Positions 1-6,341 of a stretch of 8,301 bases of DNA are shown here, in pieces. Under the pieces are notes generated by a model. That model did not search any database. It was not told the DNA's origin and was given only the letters and a program-made list of their open reading frames with translations. The first letter of the stretch is position 1, and every line of letters starts with the position of its first letter. The DNA is from Clostridiaceae bacterium (lineage in GTDB: Bacteria; Bacillota; Clostridia; Oscillospirales; Acutalibacteraceae): NCBI GenBank assembly GCA_904501675.1, contig CAJGCL010000088.1, positions 1-8,301 on the forward strand, written 5' to 3'. A program made the position numbers and the translations under genes.

Positions 1-1167
1 TCTATCCTCTTCGGAAAGTTCTTCCATACCGAGAATTGCAATAATATCTCTGAGCTCTGTATATCTCTGTAAACATTCCTGCACTTTTCTTGCGACAGAA
101 TAATGCAAAGCACCTATTATTTCCGGCTCTAAAGCACGGCTTGAAGATTCAAGCGGGTCAACTGCAGGGTAAATACCAAGCTCTGCAATACCTCTTGATA
201 AAACTGTAGTTGCATCAAGGTGATTGAAAATTGTTGCAGGAGCAGGGTCTGTGAGGTCATCAGCAGGCACATAAACAGCCTGAACAGATGTAATCGAGCC
301 ATTCTGAGTAGAAGCAATACGCTCCTCAAGAGCACCCAACTCATTCGCAAGAGTTGGTTGATAACCAACTGCACTTGGAAGCCTACCCAAAAGCGCAGAA
401 ACCTCGTTACCTGCCTGTACATATCTGTAAATATTATCTATAAAAAGAAGAACATCCTGATTTTTCTCGTCGCGAAGATATTCAGCCATTGTAAGACCTG
501 TAAGAGCAACTCTCATACGACTACCTGAAGGCTCATTCATCTGACCGAAAGCAAGAACAGCTTTATTTATAACTCCGCTTTTCTCCATATCGCTCATAAG
601 CTCATTACCCTCACGGCTACGCTCACCAACACCTGTGAAAACAGAATAACCACCGTGGTTTACAGCAATATTATGAATCATCTCCATAATAAGAACTGTT
701 TTACCTACACCTGCACCACCAAAAAGACCGATTTTGCCGCCCTTTGTATATGGTACAAGAAGGTCTATAACTTTAATACCCGTTTCAAGCACTTCAGTAG
801 CGGGCTTCTGCTCACTAAGAGCAGGCGCATTGCGGTGTATAGGAAGTTTTTTTGAAGCTACTATTTCACCTTTGCCGTCAATTGCTCTACCAAGAACGTC
901 AACTACTCTGCCGACTACTTCGTCGCCTACAGGAACTGTTATACCCTCACCATCTGAAACAACCGAAAGACCGCAAGAAAGGCCTTCCGTTGCCTCAAGG
1001 GCAATAGCACGAACTGTATCCATACTGATATGCATGGCCACTTCAAGGTGTTTTTCCTCACCTTCTATAAAAAGAAGAGAATTTATAGGAGGAAGCTTAC
1101 CCTCGAACCTGACATCTACAACAGGACCTGATATTCTTACTACTGTTCCGTTATATTTACTGTTCAT
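1..1167 (-). CDS. atpD: F1 ATP synthase beta subunit (3'-truncated by window edge)
   Basis: Catalytic beta subunit of the F1 head; binds and interconverts ADP+Pi and ATP at the alpha/beta interface. 389 codons are present from the ATG at 1167; the family is usually 460-480 residues, so about 80 C-terminal residues lie beyond the window. The Walker A motif GGAGVGKT is at residues 150-157, the catalytic Glu in GVGERSREGNE is residue 182, the Walker B Asp in LLFIDN is residue 244, and the adenine-stacking Tyr in GIYPAVDP is residue 333. The frame ends in EELSEED, the lever that touches gamma, with Glu for the usual first Asp. The gene starts 14 bases after the atpG stop. Its ribosome site is weak (AAGAGAG about 10 bases from the ATG) compared with the rest of the operon. 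Every catalytic residue I could check is intact. The family call is certain. Confidence 0.97.
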   Translation of the reverse strand, partial: MNSKYNGTVVRISGPVVDVRFEGKLPPINSLLFIEGEEKHLEVAMHISMDTVRAIALEATEGLSCGLSVVSDGEGITVPVGDEVVGRVVDVLGRAIDGKGEIVASKKLPIHRNAPALSEQKPATEVLETGIKVIDLLVPYTKGGKIGLFGGAGVGKTVLIMEMIHNIAVNHGGYSVFTGVGERSREGNELMSDMEKSGVINKAVLAFGQMNEPSGSRMRVALTGLTMAEYLRDEKNQDVLLFIDNIYRYVQAGNEVSALLGRLPSAVGYQPTLANELGALEERIASTQNGSITSVQAVYVPADDLTDPAPATIFNHLDATTVLSRGIAELGIYPAVDPLESSSRALEPEIIGALHYSVARKVQECLQRYTELRDIIAILGMEELSEEDR

Positions 1168-1181
1168 AAATAAACACTCTC

Positions 1182-2057
1182 TTATATTCCGCCCATTTCA
1201 ACTGCGGCGGAAATTTCTGTTATTTCGTTTGTAATCTGAAGCTGTCGCGCAGCATTAAGCTCTGTAGATAAATGCTTTATCATATCATCTGCATTACGCG
1301 TAGCGCTCTGCATAGCATTCATTCTTGCTATATTCTCACTTGCTGACGACTGCATAAACACATCAAACATAAAGCCTGTAACATATTGATAAACAAGCTG
1401 GTCAAACACAACATCTATTGAAGGCTCAAAAATCATTTCTGCTGTTTTATCGCCCTCGCGCTCAACATCAAGGAAGTCTCGCCTGAGAAGAGGAAGAAGT
1501 CGCACACATTTTGGCTCCTGTACTGCAGCAGAATGGAATTCTGTATAAACAACATAAACCTCATGGAAATCATCTGTAAGATAAAGACCAATAAGCTTTT
1601 CTGCTACTTGATTTGCAAGGTTAAGGGTTGGATGCTGAGATGCACCATACCATGAATAAACAGGAACAACACCTTTATCCCTGAGCATTTTATCGCCTGC
1701 AATACCCAAGGAAATAACAACGGGATAGTCGTGATACTCCGATAATTTTTCTATAGCAAGCTTCACAACAGCCGAGTTATAGCCACCGCAAAGACCTTTA
1801 TCCGACGTAACTACAACAAAAACTGCAGAACCTTTTTTATTATCTTCAATAAAGCGGTTTGTCAAATCGTTATTTTTGGTTTTTGACAAAATATCCTTCA
1901 TTGTAGCTCTTAATCTTTGTAAGTAAAAAAGATTGAACTCCACGTGCTGCATAGCCTTTTTCATTCGGGAGGTAGAAAGAAGATACATAGCATTTGTAAT
2001 CTGCCTGGTCTGCTCTACCGCCTTAAGATGTTGCTTTATTTCATTTATACTGCTCAT
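1182..2057 (-). CDS. atpG: F1 ATP synthase gamma subunit
   Basis: Central rotor shaft of F1, which couples c-ring rotation to conformational change in alpha3beta3. At 291 residues it is a normal length. The N-terminal helix has the family pattern (INEIKQHLKAVEQTRQITNAM, split here as residues 4-24), the central Rossmann-like domain has the hallmark TSDKGLCGGY at residues 84-93, and the C-terminal helix ends with the conserved ITNEITEI. These two terminal helices form the coiled coil inside the hexamer. The ATG overlaps the atpA stop as ATGA, which favours translational coupling, and an AAGGAG ribosome site lies about 9 bases upstream. Parts of the N-terminal helix (AMYLLSTSRMKKA for the more usual AM-MVSAAKMRKA) are divergent. 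The identification is firm. Confidence 0.96.
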   Translation of the reverse strand: MSSINEIKQHLKAVEQTRQITNAMYLLSTSRMKKAMQHVEFNLFYLQRLRATMKDILSKTKNNDLTNRFIEDNKKGSAVFVVVTSDKGLCGGYNSAVVKLAIEKLSEYHDYPVVISLGIAGDKMLRDKGVVPVYSWYGASQHPTLNLANQVAEKLIGLYLTDDFHEVYVVYTEFHSAAVQEPKCVRLLPLLRRDFLDVEREGDKTAEMIFEPSIDVVFDQLVYQYVTGFMFDVFMQSSASENIARMNAMQSATRNADDMIKHLSTELNAARQLQITNEITEISAAVEMGGI

Positions 2058-3559
2058 TTAAGGTTCTCCTTAAAATTCAACATAAATAGCTTCATCTGCT
2101 CTTCAACATCATCTGTAAATTTTCCTGTTTCGTTGATTTCAGTTGCAAAATCACCACATGTTTTATAAAGCTCCCCGAGAAGTTCTTTTGCTGTTGACTT
2201 AACGTTTTTAACAGGTACATTCTCAAACACATCAAGCTTATAAGCAAGAAGTGTTGCCACCTGTTCAAAAAGATTCATTGGCTCACCCTTACCCTGCTTA
2301 AGAAGCTCGGTAAGACATTCACCACGTCTGAGGAGTTTTGCGGTAGCTTCATCAACATCGCTACCGAAACGAGTGAAAACTGCCATTTCACGATACTGTG
2401 AAAGTTCAATTCTCAAAGTACCTGAAACCTTTTTCATAGCGTCGTGCTGAGCGCTTCTGCCAACACGGGAAACTGAAAGACCTGTATTTACAGCCGGTCT
2501 TATACCGCTATGGAAAAGTTCAGTTTCAAGATATATCTGACCGTCTGTAATAGAAATTACATTGGTTGGAATGTATGCAGAAATATTACCGCCCATTGTT
2601 TCGATAATAGGAAGGGCTGTAATACTGCCACCGCCTAATTTTTCGCTCATACAGGCACTTCTTTCAAGAAGCCTTGAATGAAGATAGAAAACATCACCTG
2701 GGTAAGCTTCTCTTCCCGGTGGTCTGTGAAGAAGAAGAGACATTGCACGGTATGCTACCGCGTGCTTTGAAAGGTCATCGTACACCACAAGCACGTCTTT
2801 TCCCATATTCATAAAGCCTTCTGCAACAGAACAAGCACAATATGGTGCAAGGTACTGTGTTGCAGGACTGTCAGACGCGGTAGATGCTACAACAACTGTA
2901 TAATCCATAGCGCCATTTTTCTTTAACTGCTCTATAACATGAGCTATATTAGATGCCTTTTGACCTATAGCACAATAAACACAGATAACATCTGTGTTTT
3001 TCTGATTGAATATCGCATCAAGAGCTATAGAAGTTTTACCTGTTTGCCTGTCGCCAATTATAAGCTCACGCTGACCTCTGCCAACAGGCACCATACTGTC
3101 GATAGCAAGAATACCTGTCTGAAGAGGTGTTTTTACAGGGCGACGCTCTATAATAGTAGGAGCAGGTCTCTCTGCAGGAAGAAATTCTCGCACCTCAAGA
3201 GGTTTACCATCAAGCGCTCTGCCTATAGGGTCAATAACCCTACCTAAAAGAGCATTACCTACAGGTATTTCTGCTACTCTGCCGGTACCTCTTACACTAT
3301 CCCCTACCTTTACGGAATCTGCACTGTCAAAAAGCACAGCACCAACGCCGTTTTCTTCAAGGTCAAGCGCCATACCGAAAACTTCATCTTTAAACTCAAG
3401 AAGCTCACCGTAAACGCGGTTCTGAAGCCCTTCAACACGAGCAACGCCATCGCCCACCGATTTTACGGTGCCGTAATCATACACAATTGGCTCAAAGGTA
3501 AAGCTTTCTAACTTTTGCTTCAGATATTCACTTTTTGTTTTATAAATATCGTTAGACAT
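2054..3559 (-). CDS. atpA: F1 ATP synthase alpha subunit
   Basis: Non-catalytic nucleotide-binding subunit of the F1 hexamer; supplies the arginine finger to the beta active site. At 501 residues it is full length. An N-terminal beta-barrel (about 25-95) is followed by Walker A GDRQTGKT at 169-176, VVYDDLSK at 258-265, the PTNVISITDGQ segment at 331-341, and the arginine finger in SRVG (Arg365), then a helical C-terminal domain. The ATG at 3559 has an AAAGGAAAG ribosome site and follows atpH by 14 bases. The first 22 residues are unlike the family: the usual (R)PEEIS..I..I helix that docks on delta is replaced by NDIYKTKSEYLKQKLESF. Other departures are AVNTG for AINVG, VGRSAQ for VGGSAQ, and GGN for AGD before SAYIPTN. 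The call is certain; the effect of these changes is unknown. Confidence 0.97.
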   Translation of the reverse strand: MSNDIYKTKSEYLKQKLESFTFEPIVYDYGTVKSVGDGVARVEGLQNRVYGELLEFKDEVFGMALDLEENGVGAVLFDSADSVKVGDSVRGTGRVAEIPVGNALLGRVIDPIGRALDGKPLEVREFLPAERPAPTIIERRPVKTPLQTGILAIDSMVPVGRGQRELIIGDRQTGKTSIALDAIFNQKNTDVICVYCAIGQKASNIAHVIEQLKKNGAMDYTVVVASTASDSPATQYLAPYCACSVAEGFMNMGKDVLVVYDDLSKHAVAYRAMSLLLHRPPGREAYPGDVFYLHSRLLERSACMSEKLGGGSITALPIIETMGGNISAYIPTNVISITDGQIYLETELFHSGIRPAVNTGLSVSRVGRSAQHDAMKKVSGTLRIELSQYREMAVFTRFGSDVDEATAKLLRRGECLTELLKQGKGEPMNLFEQVATLLAYKLDVFENVPVKNVKSTAKELLGELYKTCGDFATEINETGKFTDDVEEQMKLFMLNFKENLK

Positions 3560-3573
3560 TTAAAACTTTCCTT

Positions 3574-3792
3574 TCAATCCGAAATATGCTTTTTAAGATT
3601 TTTAAGCTGAGTACGAACACTGTAATCGTATACAATACCATCAAGCTTCAGCACAAATCCGCCAATAAGCGTTTCGTCAAAAACTCGCTCAAACTGTATA
3701 TCTGAGCCAAATTTTTTACCTACGCCTTTACAAAGCATATCGTATGTTTCATCACTCATATTGCGGGCGGTTTTAATAATTGCCTCACGCAT
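3574..3792 (-). CDS. atpH: F1 ATP synthase delta subunit, short form with only the C-terminal domain
   Basis: Peripheral-stalk subunit that normally clamps b to the top of F1. From the ATG at 3792 it has 72 residues; the family is usually 170-185. The whole product aligns with the C-terminal half of typical delta proteins: LSEQ-like MSDETYDML, a KKFGSDI strand, the family core LIGGFVLKL, then VYDYSVRTQLKNLKKHI, matching the usual GG(F/V)-(I/V)(R/K) and (I/V)DGS(I/V)RG-L--L pattern. The N-terminal six-helix domain is absent, and the upstream DNA is occupied by an intact atpF. I chose 3792 because GGTGA lies just upstream and the atpF overlap is only 8 bases; an in-frame TTG at 3828 would add 12 residues but has no ribosome site. 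Position between atpF and atpA supports delta. It is not an obvious pseudogene: the frame and ribosome site are clean. Confidence 0.88.
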   Translation of the reverse strand: MREAIIKTARNMSDETYDMLCKGVGKKFGSDIQFERVFDETLIGGFVLKLDGIVYDYSVRTQLKNLKKHISD

Positions 3793-4297
3793 TTTTATCA
3801 CCGTCTGCTGATTTGAGGAATTCCTCAACTATTTTTTTATTGTCTTCATCTGTTATTTCTCTTTTGAGAAGATGTGAAGAAGCATCAATTGTAAGGTTAA
3901 CAATGTAATCATTAGCTTCCTCAATTGCTCTGCTGTACTTTTCCTGAGCTTTTACATTTGCCTTGTTCACAATTTCCTCTGCTGTTTTCTTTGCATTTGC
4001 AATTATTTTTTCGGATTCCTTGTGAGCCTGCATTTCGCCTTCTTTTATTGCGTCTGATTTAGCAGTTTCGCATTCAGTTAAAAGAGCATTGTATTTCTGG
4101 AGCTGCTCCTGAGCTTCTGCCTTAAGAGACTCGGCCTGTGATTTTTCTGCCATCACACGGACTGTACGTTCATCCATAAACTTTTTAACAGGCTTGTAAG
4201 CAAGCTTTTTAACTATAACAAAAAGTACAACTATGCTACCGATATTTATTATGATATCGGCAATTAAATCCTTTGTTATACCTAAAGATTCGAGCAT
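3785..4297 (-). CDS. atpF: Fo ATP synthase b subunit
   Basis: Membrane-anchored stator arm, acting as a dimer that links subunit a to delta and F1. It has 170 residues, normal for the family. One N-terminal transmembrane helix (about residues 11-29) is followed by the conserved boundary YKPVKKFMDER at 34-44. A long, charged, Ala/Glu/Lys-rich coiled coil runs from 45 to about 135, and the C-terminal segment LLKREITDEDNKKIVEEFL has the usual b-type delta-binding character. The start has AAGGAG eight bases upstream and lies 12 bases after atpE. The stop overlaps the atpH start by 8 bases. No delta-like N-terminal domain is fused to it, so the part missing from atpH was not moved here. There is a single b gene, with no b' copy in the window. 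Confidence 0.95.
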   Translation of the reverse strand: MLESLGITKDLIADIIINIGSIVVLFVIVKKLAYKPVKKFMDERTVRVMAEKSQAESLKAEAQEQLQKYNALLTECETAKSDAIKEGEMQAHKESEKIIANAKKTAEEIVNKANVKAQEKYSRAIEEANDYIVNLTIDASSHLLKREITDEDNKKIVEEFLKSADGDKNA

Positions 4298-4309
4298 AAT
4301 TTTTTCTCC

Positions 4310-4510
4310 TTACTTTGCTGAAAGAATAAGTGCCACAACGAAAGCATAAATTGCTGTTGATTCTGCAAGGGCACAACCTAAAAGAAGAATTGTCTGAATT
4401 TTACTTGCTGCTTCAGGCTGACGCGCTACTGCCTCTACTGCCTTTGATGTTGCATAACACATACCGAAACCTGCGCCAAGTGCTACGAGCATTGCTACTG
4501 CTGCTGCCAT
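4310..4510 (-). CDS. atpE: Fo ATP synthase c subunit (rotor ring proteolipid)
   Basis: Hairpin proteolipid that forms the rotating ion-carrying ring. It has 66 residues, short for a family of 70-90. Helix 1 (about 3-24) carries a degenerate glycine motif GAGFGMC, the loop carries the invariant ARQPEA at 29-34, and helix 2 carries the ion-binding Glu50 in LAESTAIY. The start is fixed by the best ribosome site of the window, GGAGGTAA seven bases before the ATG, as expected for a subunit needed in many copies. Glu50, Ser51, Thr52 and Tyr55 match the second-helix part of the sodium-type site known from Ilyobacter tartaricus. The helix-1 Gln of that site is Met17 and the last glycine of the motif is Cys18. 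Ion preference therefore cannot be read directly. Confidence 0.96.
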   Translation of the reverse strand: MAAAVAMLVALGAGFGMCYATSKAVEAVARQPEAASKIQTILLLGCALAESTAIYAFVVALILSAK

Positions 4511-4540
4511 AATAAATTACCTCCAAAATATAAATCAAAT

Positions 4541-5497
4541 TTAATTTTCTTTTTTATGTTCTTCAGGACTTTCCATAGCTTCATCAATGAAGGTAAGGGA
4601 AAGCGTGATGAATATATACGCCTGAATAAGTGGGTGGAACAGGTTGAAATAAAGACCTGCCACACCCGGAATACCTGCGGCATATCCGCCAAGAGCACCT
4701 TTGAGAAGCTCCATAACTATCATACCGCCAAGCATATTACCGAAAAGACGACAAGCAAGTGATAACGGCACCGCTATATCGCTTACAATCTTAAGCGGAA
4801 TCATAATCGGTCTCATTGCAGGGACTGCACCGCCCATTGATTTAAGTCTTCCGCCAAAACCAAGTTTTTTGAAGCCATGGTAATTAAGAAGGAAGAAGGT
4901 TATAAGACCTAAAGAGAATGTTACTGCAAGGTCTGATGTTGGTGCTCTCAAGCCAAAGAGCTCTGTTGCTGCACTGAGTATAAGATAAATTGCAACAGTG
5001 AACATATACGGTGCAAGGCTTTTACCTGCTTTCTTATCTGTTGCTGTTATACAGAAATTCTCAACTGCTTCAACACATATTTCCATAACGTTCTGTATAC
5101 CCTTAGGCTCTTCGGTGAATTTAGGGAAAACAAGATACCTAAAAATCACACAAAGAACAGATGCTATAGCAACAATTACGACTGTTATAATCGTTGTTTC
5201 AGAAAGGTTAAAACCGAAAAGCTCTACACCCGACCTTTCACCGAACATTGAAAATTCTATGTGAAGACCGCTCTTTTTACCTGAAAACCAAGCAACAAAA
5301 ACACCAATCGCAAACCATATGCTTATGATAACACCTGAAAAACACAATGTTTTTTTGCGTTTCAGCTTTTTAAAAGCTTTGGGATTTTCGTCTTTATTGG
5401 CATTGTTCAGTAAACCCTTGAAGTGAGTATTACCTACAAGACTTAACGCAAAGACTACCGCACTTATACCGATTTTTATCAGTTCAGCTGTGCCCAT
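4541..5497 (-). CDS. atpB: Fo ATP synthase a subunit with two-helix N-terminal extension
   Basis: Stator channel subunit that passes ions to and from the c ring. From the ATG at 5497 it has 318 residues, against a usual 220-275. The conserved core begins around residue 78 and includes PKGIQNVMEICVEAVEN, the essential Arg in SLACRLFGNM (residue 250) and Gln292 in LIQAYIFITLSL. Before it lies an extra segment with a membrane helix at about 6-22, a very basic loop (KAFKKLKRKKT) and a second helix at about 51-71. The basic loop would be cytoplasmic, so the extension adds a hairpin without inverting the core. I chose 5497 because AAAGGAG sits nine bases upstream; an in-frame ATG at 5524 (327 residues) has no ribosome site. 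The frame overlaps the upstream gene by 14 bases. Function is certain; the extension has no role I can name. Confidence 0.94.
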   Translation of the reverse strand: MGTAELIKIGISAVVFALSLVGNTHFKGLLNNANKDENPKAFKKLKRKKTLCFSGVIISIWFAIGVFVAWFSGKKSGLHIEFSMFGERSGVELFGFNLSETTIITVVIVAIASVLCVIFRYLVFPKFTEEPKGIQNVMEICVEAVENFCITATDKKAGKSLAPYMFTVAIYLILSAATELFGLRAPTSDLAVTFSLGLITFFLLNYHGFKKLGFGGRLKSMGGAVPAMRPIMIPLKIVSDIAVPLSLACRLFGNMLGGMIVMELLKGALGGYAAGIPGVAGLYFNLFHPLIQAYIFITLSLTFIDEAMESPEEHKKEN

Positions 5498-5789
5498 CCG
5501 CATCATCTCCTTTATTTTTATCATCGTTTTTTTTAGATTCTTTTATGCCTTTTGCCGCAACTATACTGAAAGAAAGAATTGCGCCTACAATAAAGCCTGC
5601 GGCAGCATAATAAATATCATCTAAAAAGAAAAAGTATAAAACAGCAAAGCCTATACCATAAGTTAAGAATTTAAGAAGAAACGCAACAACCGTTTCCTTC
5701 ATTTTGCCACCTAAAGCACCCTTAAGCACTATGCTGAGAAGTAAGGTTTGCAATGCGCCTATACCTGCACAAAAAACGAGAGCTGTCAT
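5484..5789 (-). CDS. Small membrane protein at the AtpI position
   Basis: First gene of the ATP synthase operon, 101 residues. Three hydrophobic segments are visible at about 2-22, 33-55 and 59-79, followed by a soluble, highly charged tail (KGIKESKKNDDKNKGDD) that would be cytoplasmic. Proteins at this position are usually AtpI, a membrane protein with about four helices that helps c-ring assembly or cation handling. This one is shorter and shows no motif I can match with confidence, so the AtpI assignment rests on position, size and topology. The ATG at 5789 has a good ribosome site (AAGGGGAG, about seven bases away), and the gene lies about 35 bases from the predicted transcription start. 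The stop lies inside the start of atpB, which implies coupling. A different small operon-specific assembly factor remains possible. Confidence 0.75.
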   Translation of the reverse strand: MTALVFCAGIGALQTLLLSIVLKGALGGKMKETVVAFLLKFLTYGIGFAVLYFFFLDDIYYAAAGFIVGAILSFSIVAAKGIKESKKNDDKNKGDDADGHS

Positions 5790-5831
5790 CTGCTACTCCC
5801 CTTTATATATTAAAACATCTTTATGGGTTAA

Positions 5832-5860
5832 ATTTTACTCCTTTTACAATGTTTTATCAA
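5832..5860 (-). promoter_or_regulatory. Promoter of the ATP synthase operon
   Basis: Reading on the minus strand, a -35 box TTGATA (5855-5860) and a -10 box TAAAAT (5832-5837) are separated by exactly 17 bases. Each differs from the sigma-A consensus at one position. The predicted start lies near 5825, giving a leader of about 35 bases before the first gene. Nothing else in the 147-base gap after yolD competes as a promoter. Confidence 0.8.
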
Positions 5861-5868
5861 TGATAAAA
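5852..5868. promoter_or_regulatory. Palindrome over the -35 box of the atp promoter, possible operator
   Basis: A perfect inverted repeat with 8-base arms and one central base, TTTTATCA-N-TGATAAAA. It contains the whole -35 hexamer and extends upstream of it. This is the size and position expected of a repressor site. I do not recognise the binding protein: the pattern fits neither the Rex consensus nor the Fur 7-1-7 box in its usual orientation. An AT-rich palindrome of this length could also arise by chance. Confidence 0.4.
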
Positions 5869-5919
5869 ATCACAAATTACATGCGTTATAAGCACAAGTT
5901 TTTAGCAATTTTTGAAACC

Positions 5920-5951
5920 AAAAATAACGGATGCCTTTACACACCCGTTAT
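5920..5951 (-). terminator. Intrinsic terminator of the umuC-yolD operon
   Basis: On the minus strand, ATAACGGGTG (5951-5942) pairs with CATCCGTTAT (5933-5924) to give a 10-base stem with one G-U pair. An eight-base loop separates the arms and a run of U follows. The stop codon of yolD (5937-5939) lies in the loop, so the hairpin ends the message right at the end of the coding sequence and separates it from the atp operon. Confidence 0.8.
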
Positions 5952-6341
5952 CTTCAGAATATCATCAATATTTACAGTATTTTTATCCACTGTAATCAAT
6001 ACCCTTTCGTTAAGGTCAACTAACCTTATACGGCATGTAGAAGTTACATACACTCCGCCCTCTTTCCTTTCATCGGGCACGAAATATGTTACAGTTACCT
6101 GAGGCTTACATTGGATATTATCGCATATAAAAAGAAGTTTCGAATTAAGGTCGTTAATCTGCTCTTCGTTAAGTTCTTCTTTTTTATCTACAAGGCGCGC
6201 TTCCTCTTTGATAGCCTCGCTATGACCTGTAAGGGCTGCAAAGGAACCAAACTGAGCAGCCCTTTCTACCATAGACATACGCGGATACTTTGCAGACTGA
6301 TGGTGAGGTAAATCCATAATGTCTTTATACTTTTCGTTCAA
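5937..6341 (-). CDS. YolD-like protein, partner of the Y-family polymerase
   Basis: 134 residues. The family signature is clear near the N-terminus: MSMVERAAQFGSFAALTGH at residues 22-40, followed by a charged helix with the EARLVDKKEEL pattern. The remainder is a predicted beta-rich domain (about 78-132). YolD-like proteins are found beside UmuC-type polymerases in Firmicutes and have been proposed as functional counterparts of UmuD; that role is family-level inference, not shown here. The start is TTG at 6341, supported by AGGAGG nine bases upstream and by a TTGA overlap with the polymerase stop. The first ATG inside the frame (6317) has no ribosome site and would remove only eight residues. 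Expression should follow the SOS promoter upstream of the polymerase. Confidence 0.88.
   Translation of the reverse strand: MNEKYKDIMDLPHHQSAKYPRMSMVERAAQFGSFAALTGHSEAIKEEARLVDKKEELNEEQINDLNSKLLFICDNIQCKPQVTVTYFVPDERKEGGVYVTSTCRIRLVDLNERVLITVDKNTVNIDDILKITGV

Noticed and set aside
129..422. Minus-strand open frame of 97 codons inside atpD
   Set aside because: It is an out-of-frame shadow of the beta subunit, whose own frame contains all catalytic motifs.
734..1234. Plus-strand open frame of 166 codons opposite atpD and atpG
   Set aside because: It is antisense to two conserved genes, has no ribosome site and is rich in Ser/Thr/Pro/Arg, typical of an antisense frame.
3785..4297. Missing delta N-terminal domain hidden in another frame or fused to atpF
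   Set aside because: atpF is a normal 170-residue b subunit to its end, and no alternative frame there shows delta-like sequence.
5498..5524. Upstream ATG start for atpB at 5524
   Set aside because: No ribosome site precedes it, whereas AAAGGAG is correctly placed before the ATG at 5497. The earlier start would also deepen the overlap with the upstream gene.
1..5789. N-ATPase type (sodium-translocating F-type operon with atpQ and atpR)
   Set aside because: Gene order is the standard atpI-B-E-F-H-A-G-D; there is no atpQ or atpR, and beta comes late in the operon instead of first.
5852..5868. Fur, Rex or CcpA box at the atp promoter
   Set aside because: The arms read TTTTATCA/TGATAAAA, which do not fit TTGTTAA-N4-TTAACAA, the CcpA cre consensus, or the Fur 7-1-7 orientation.
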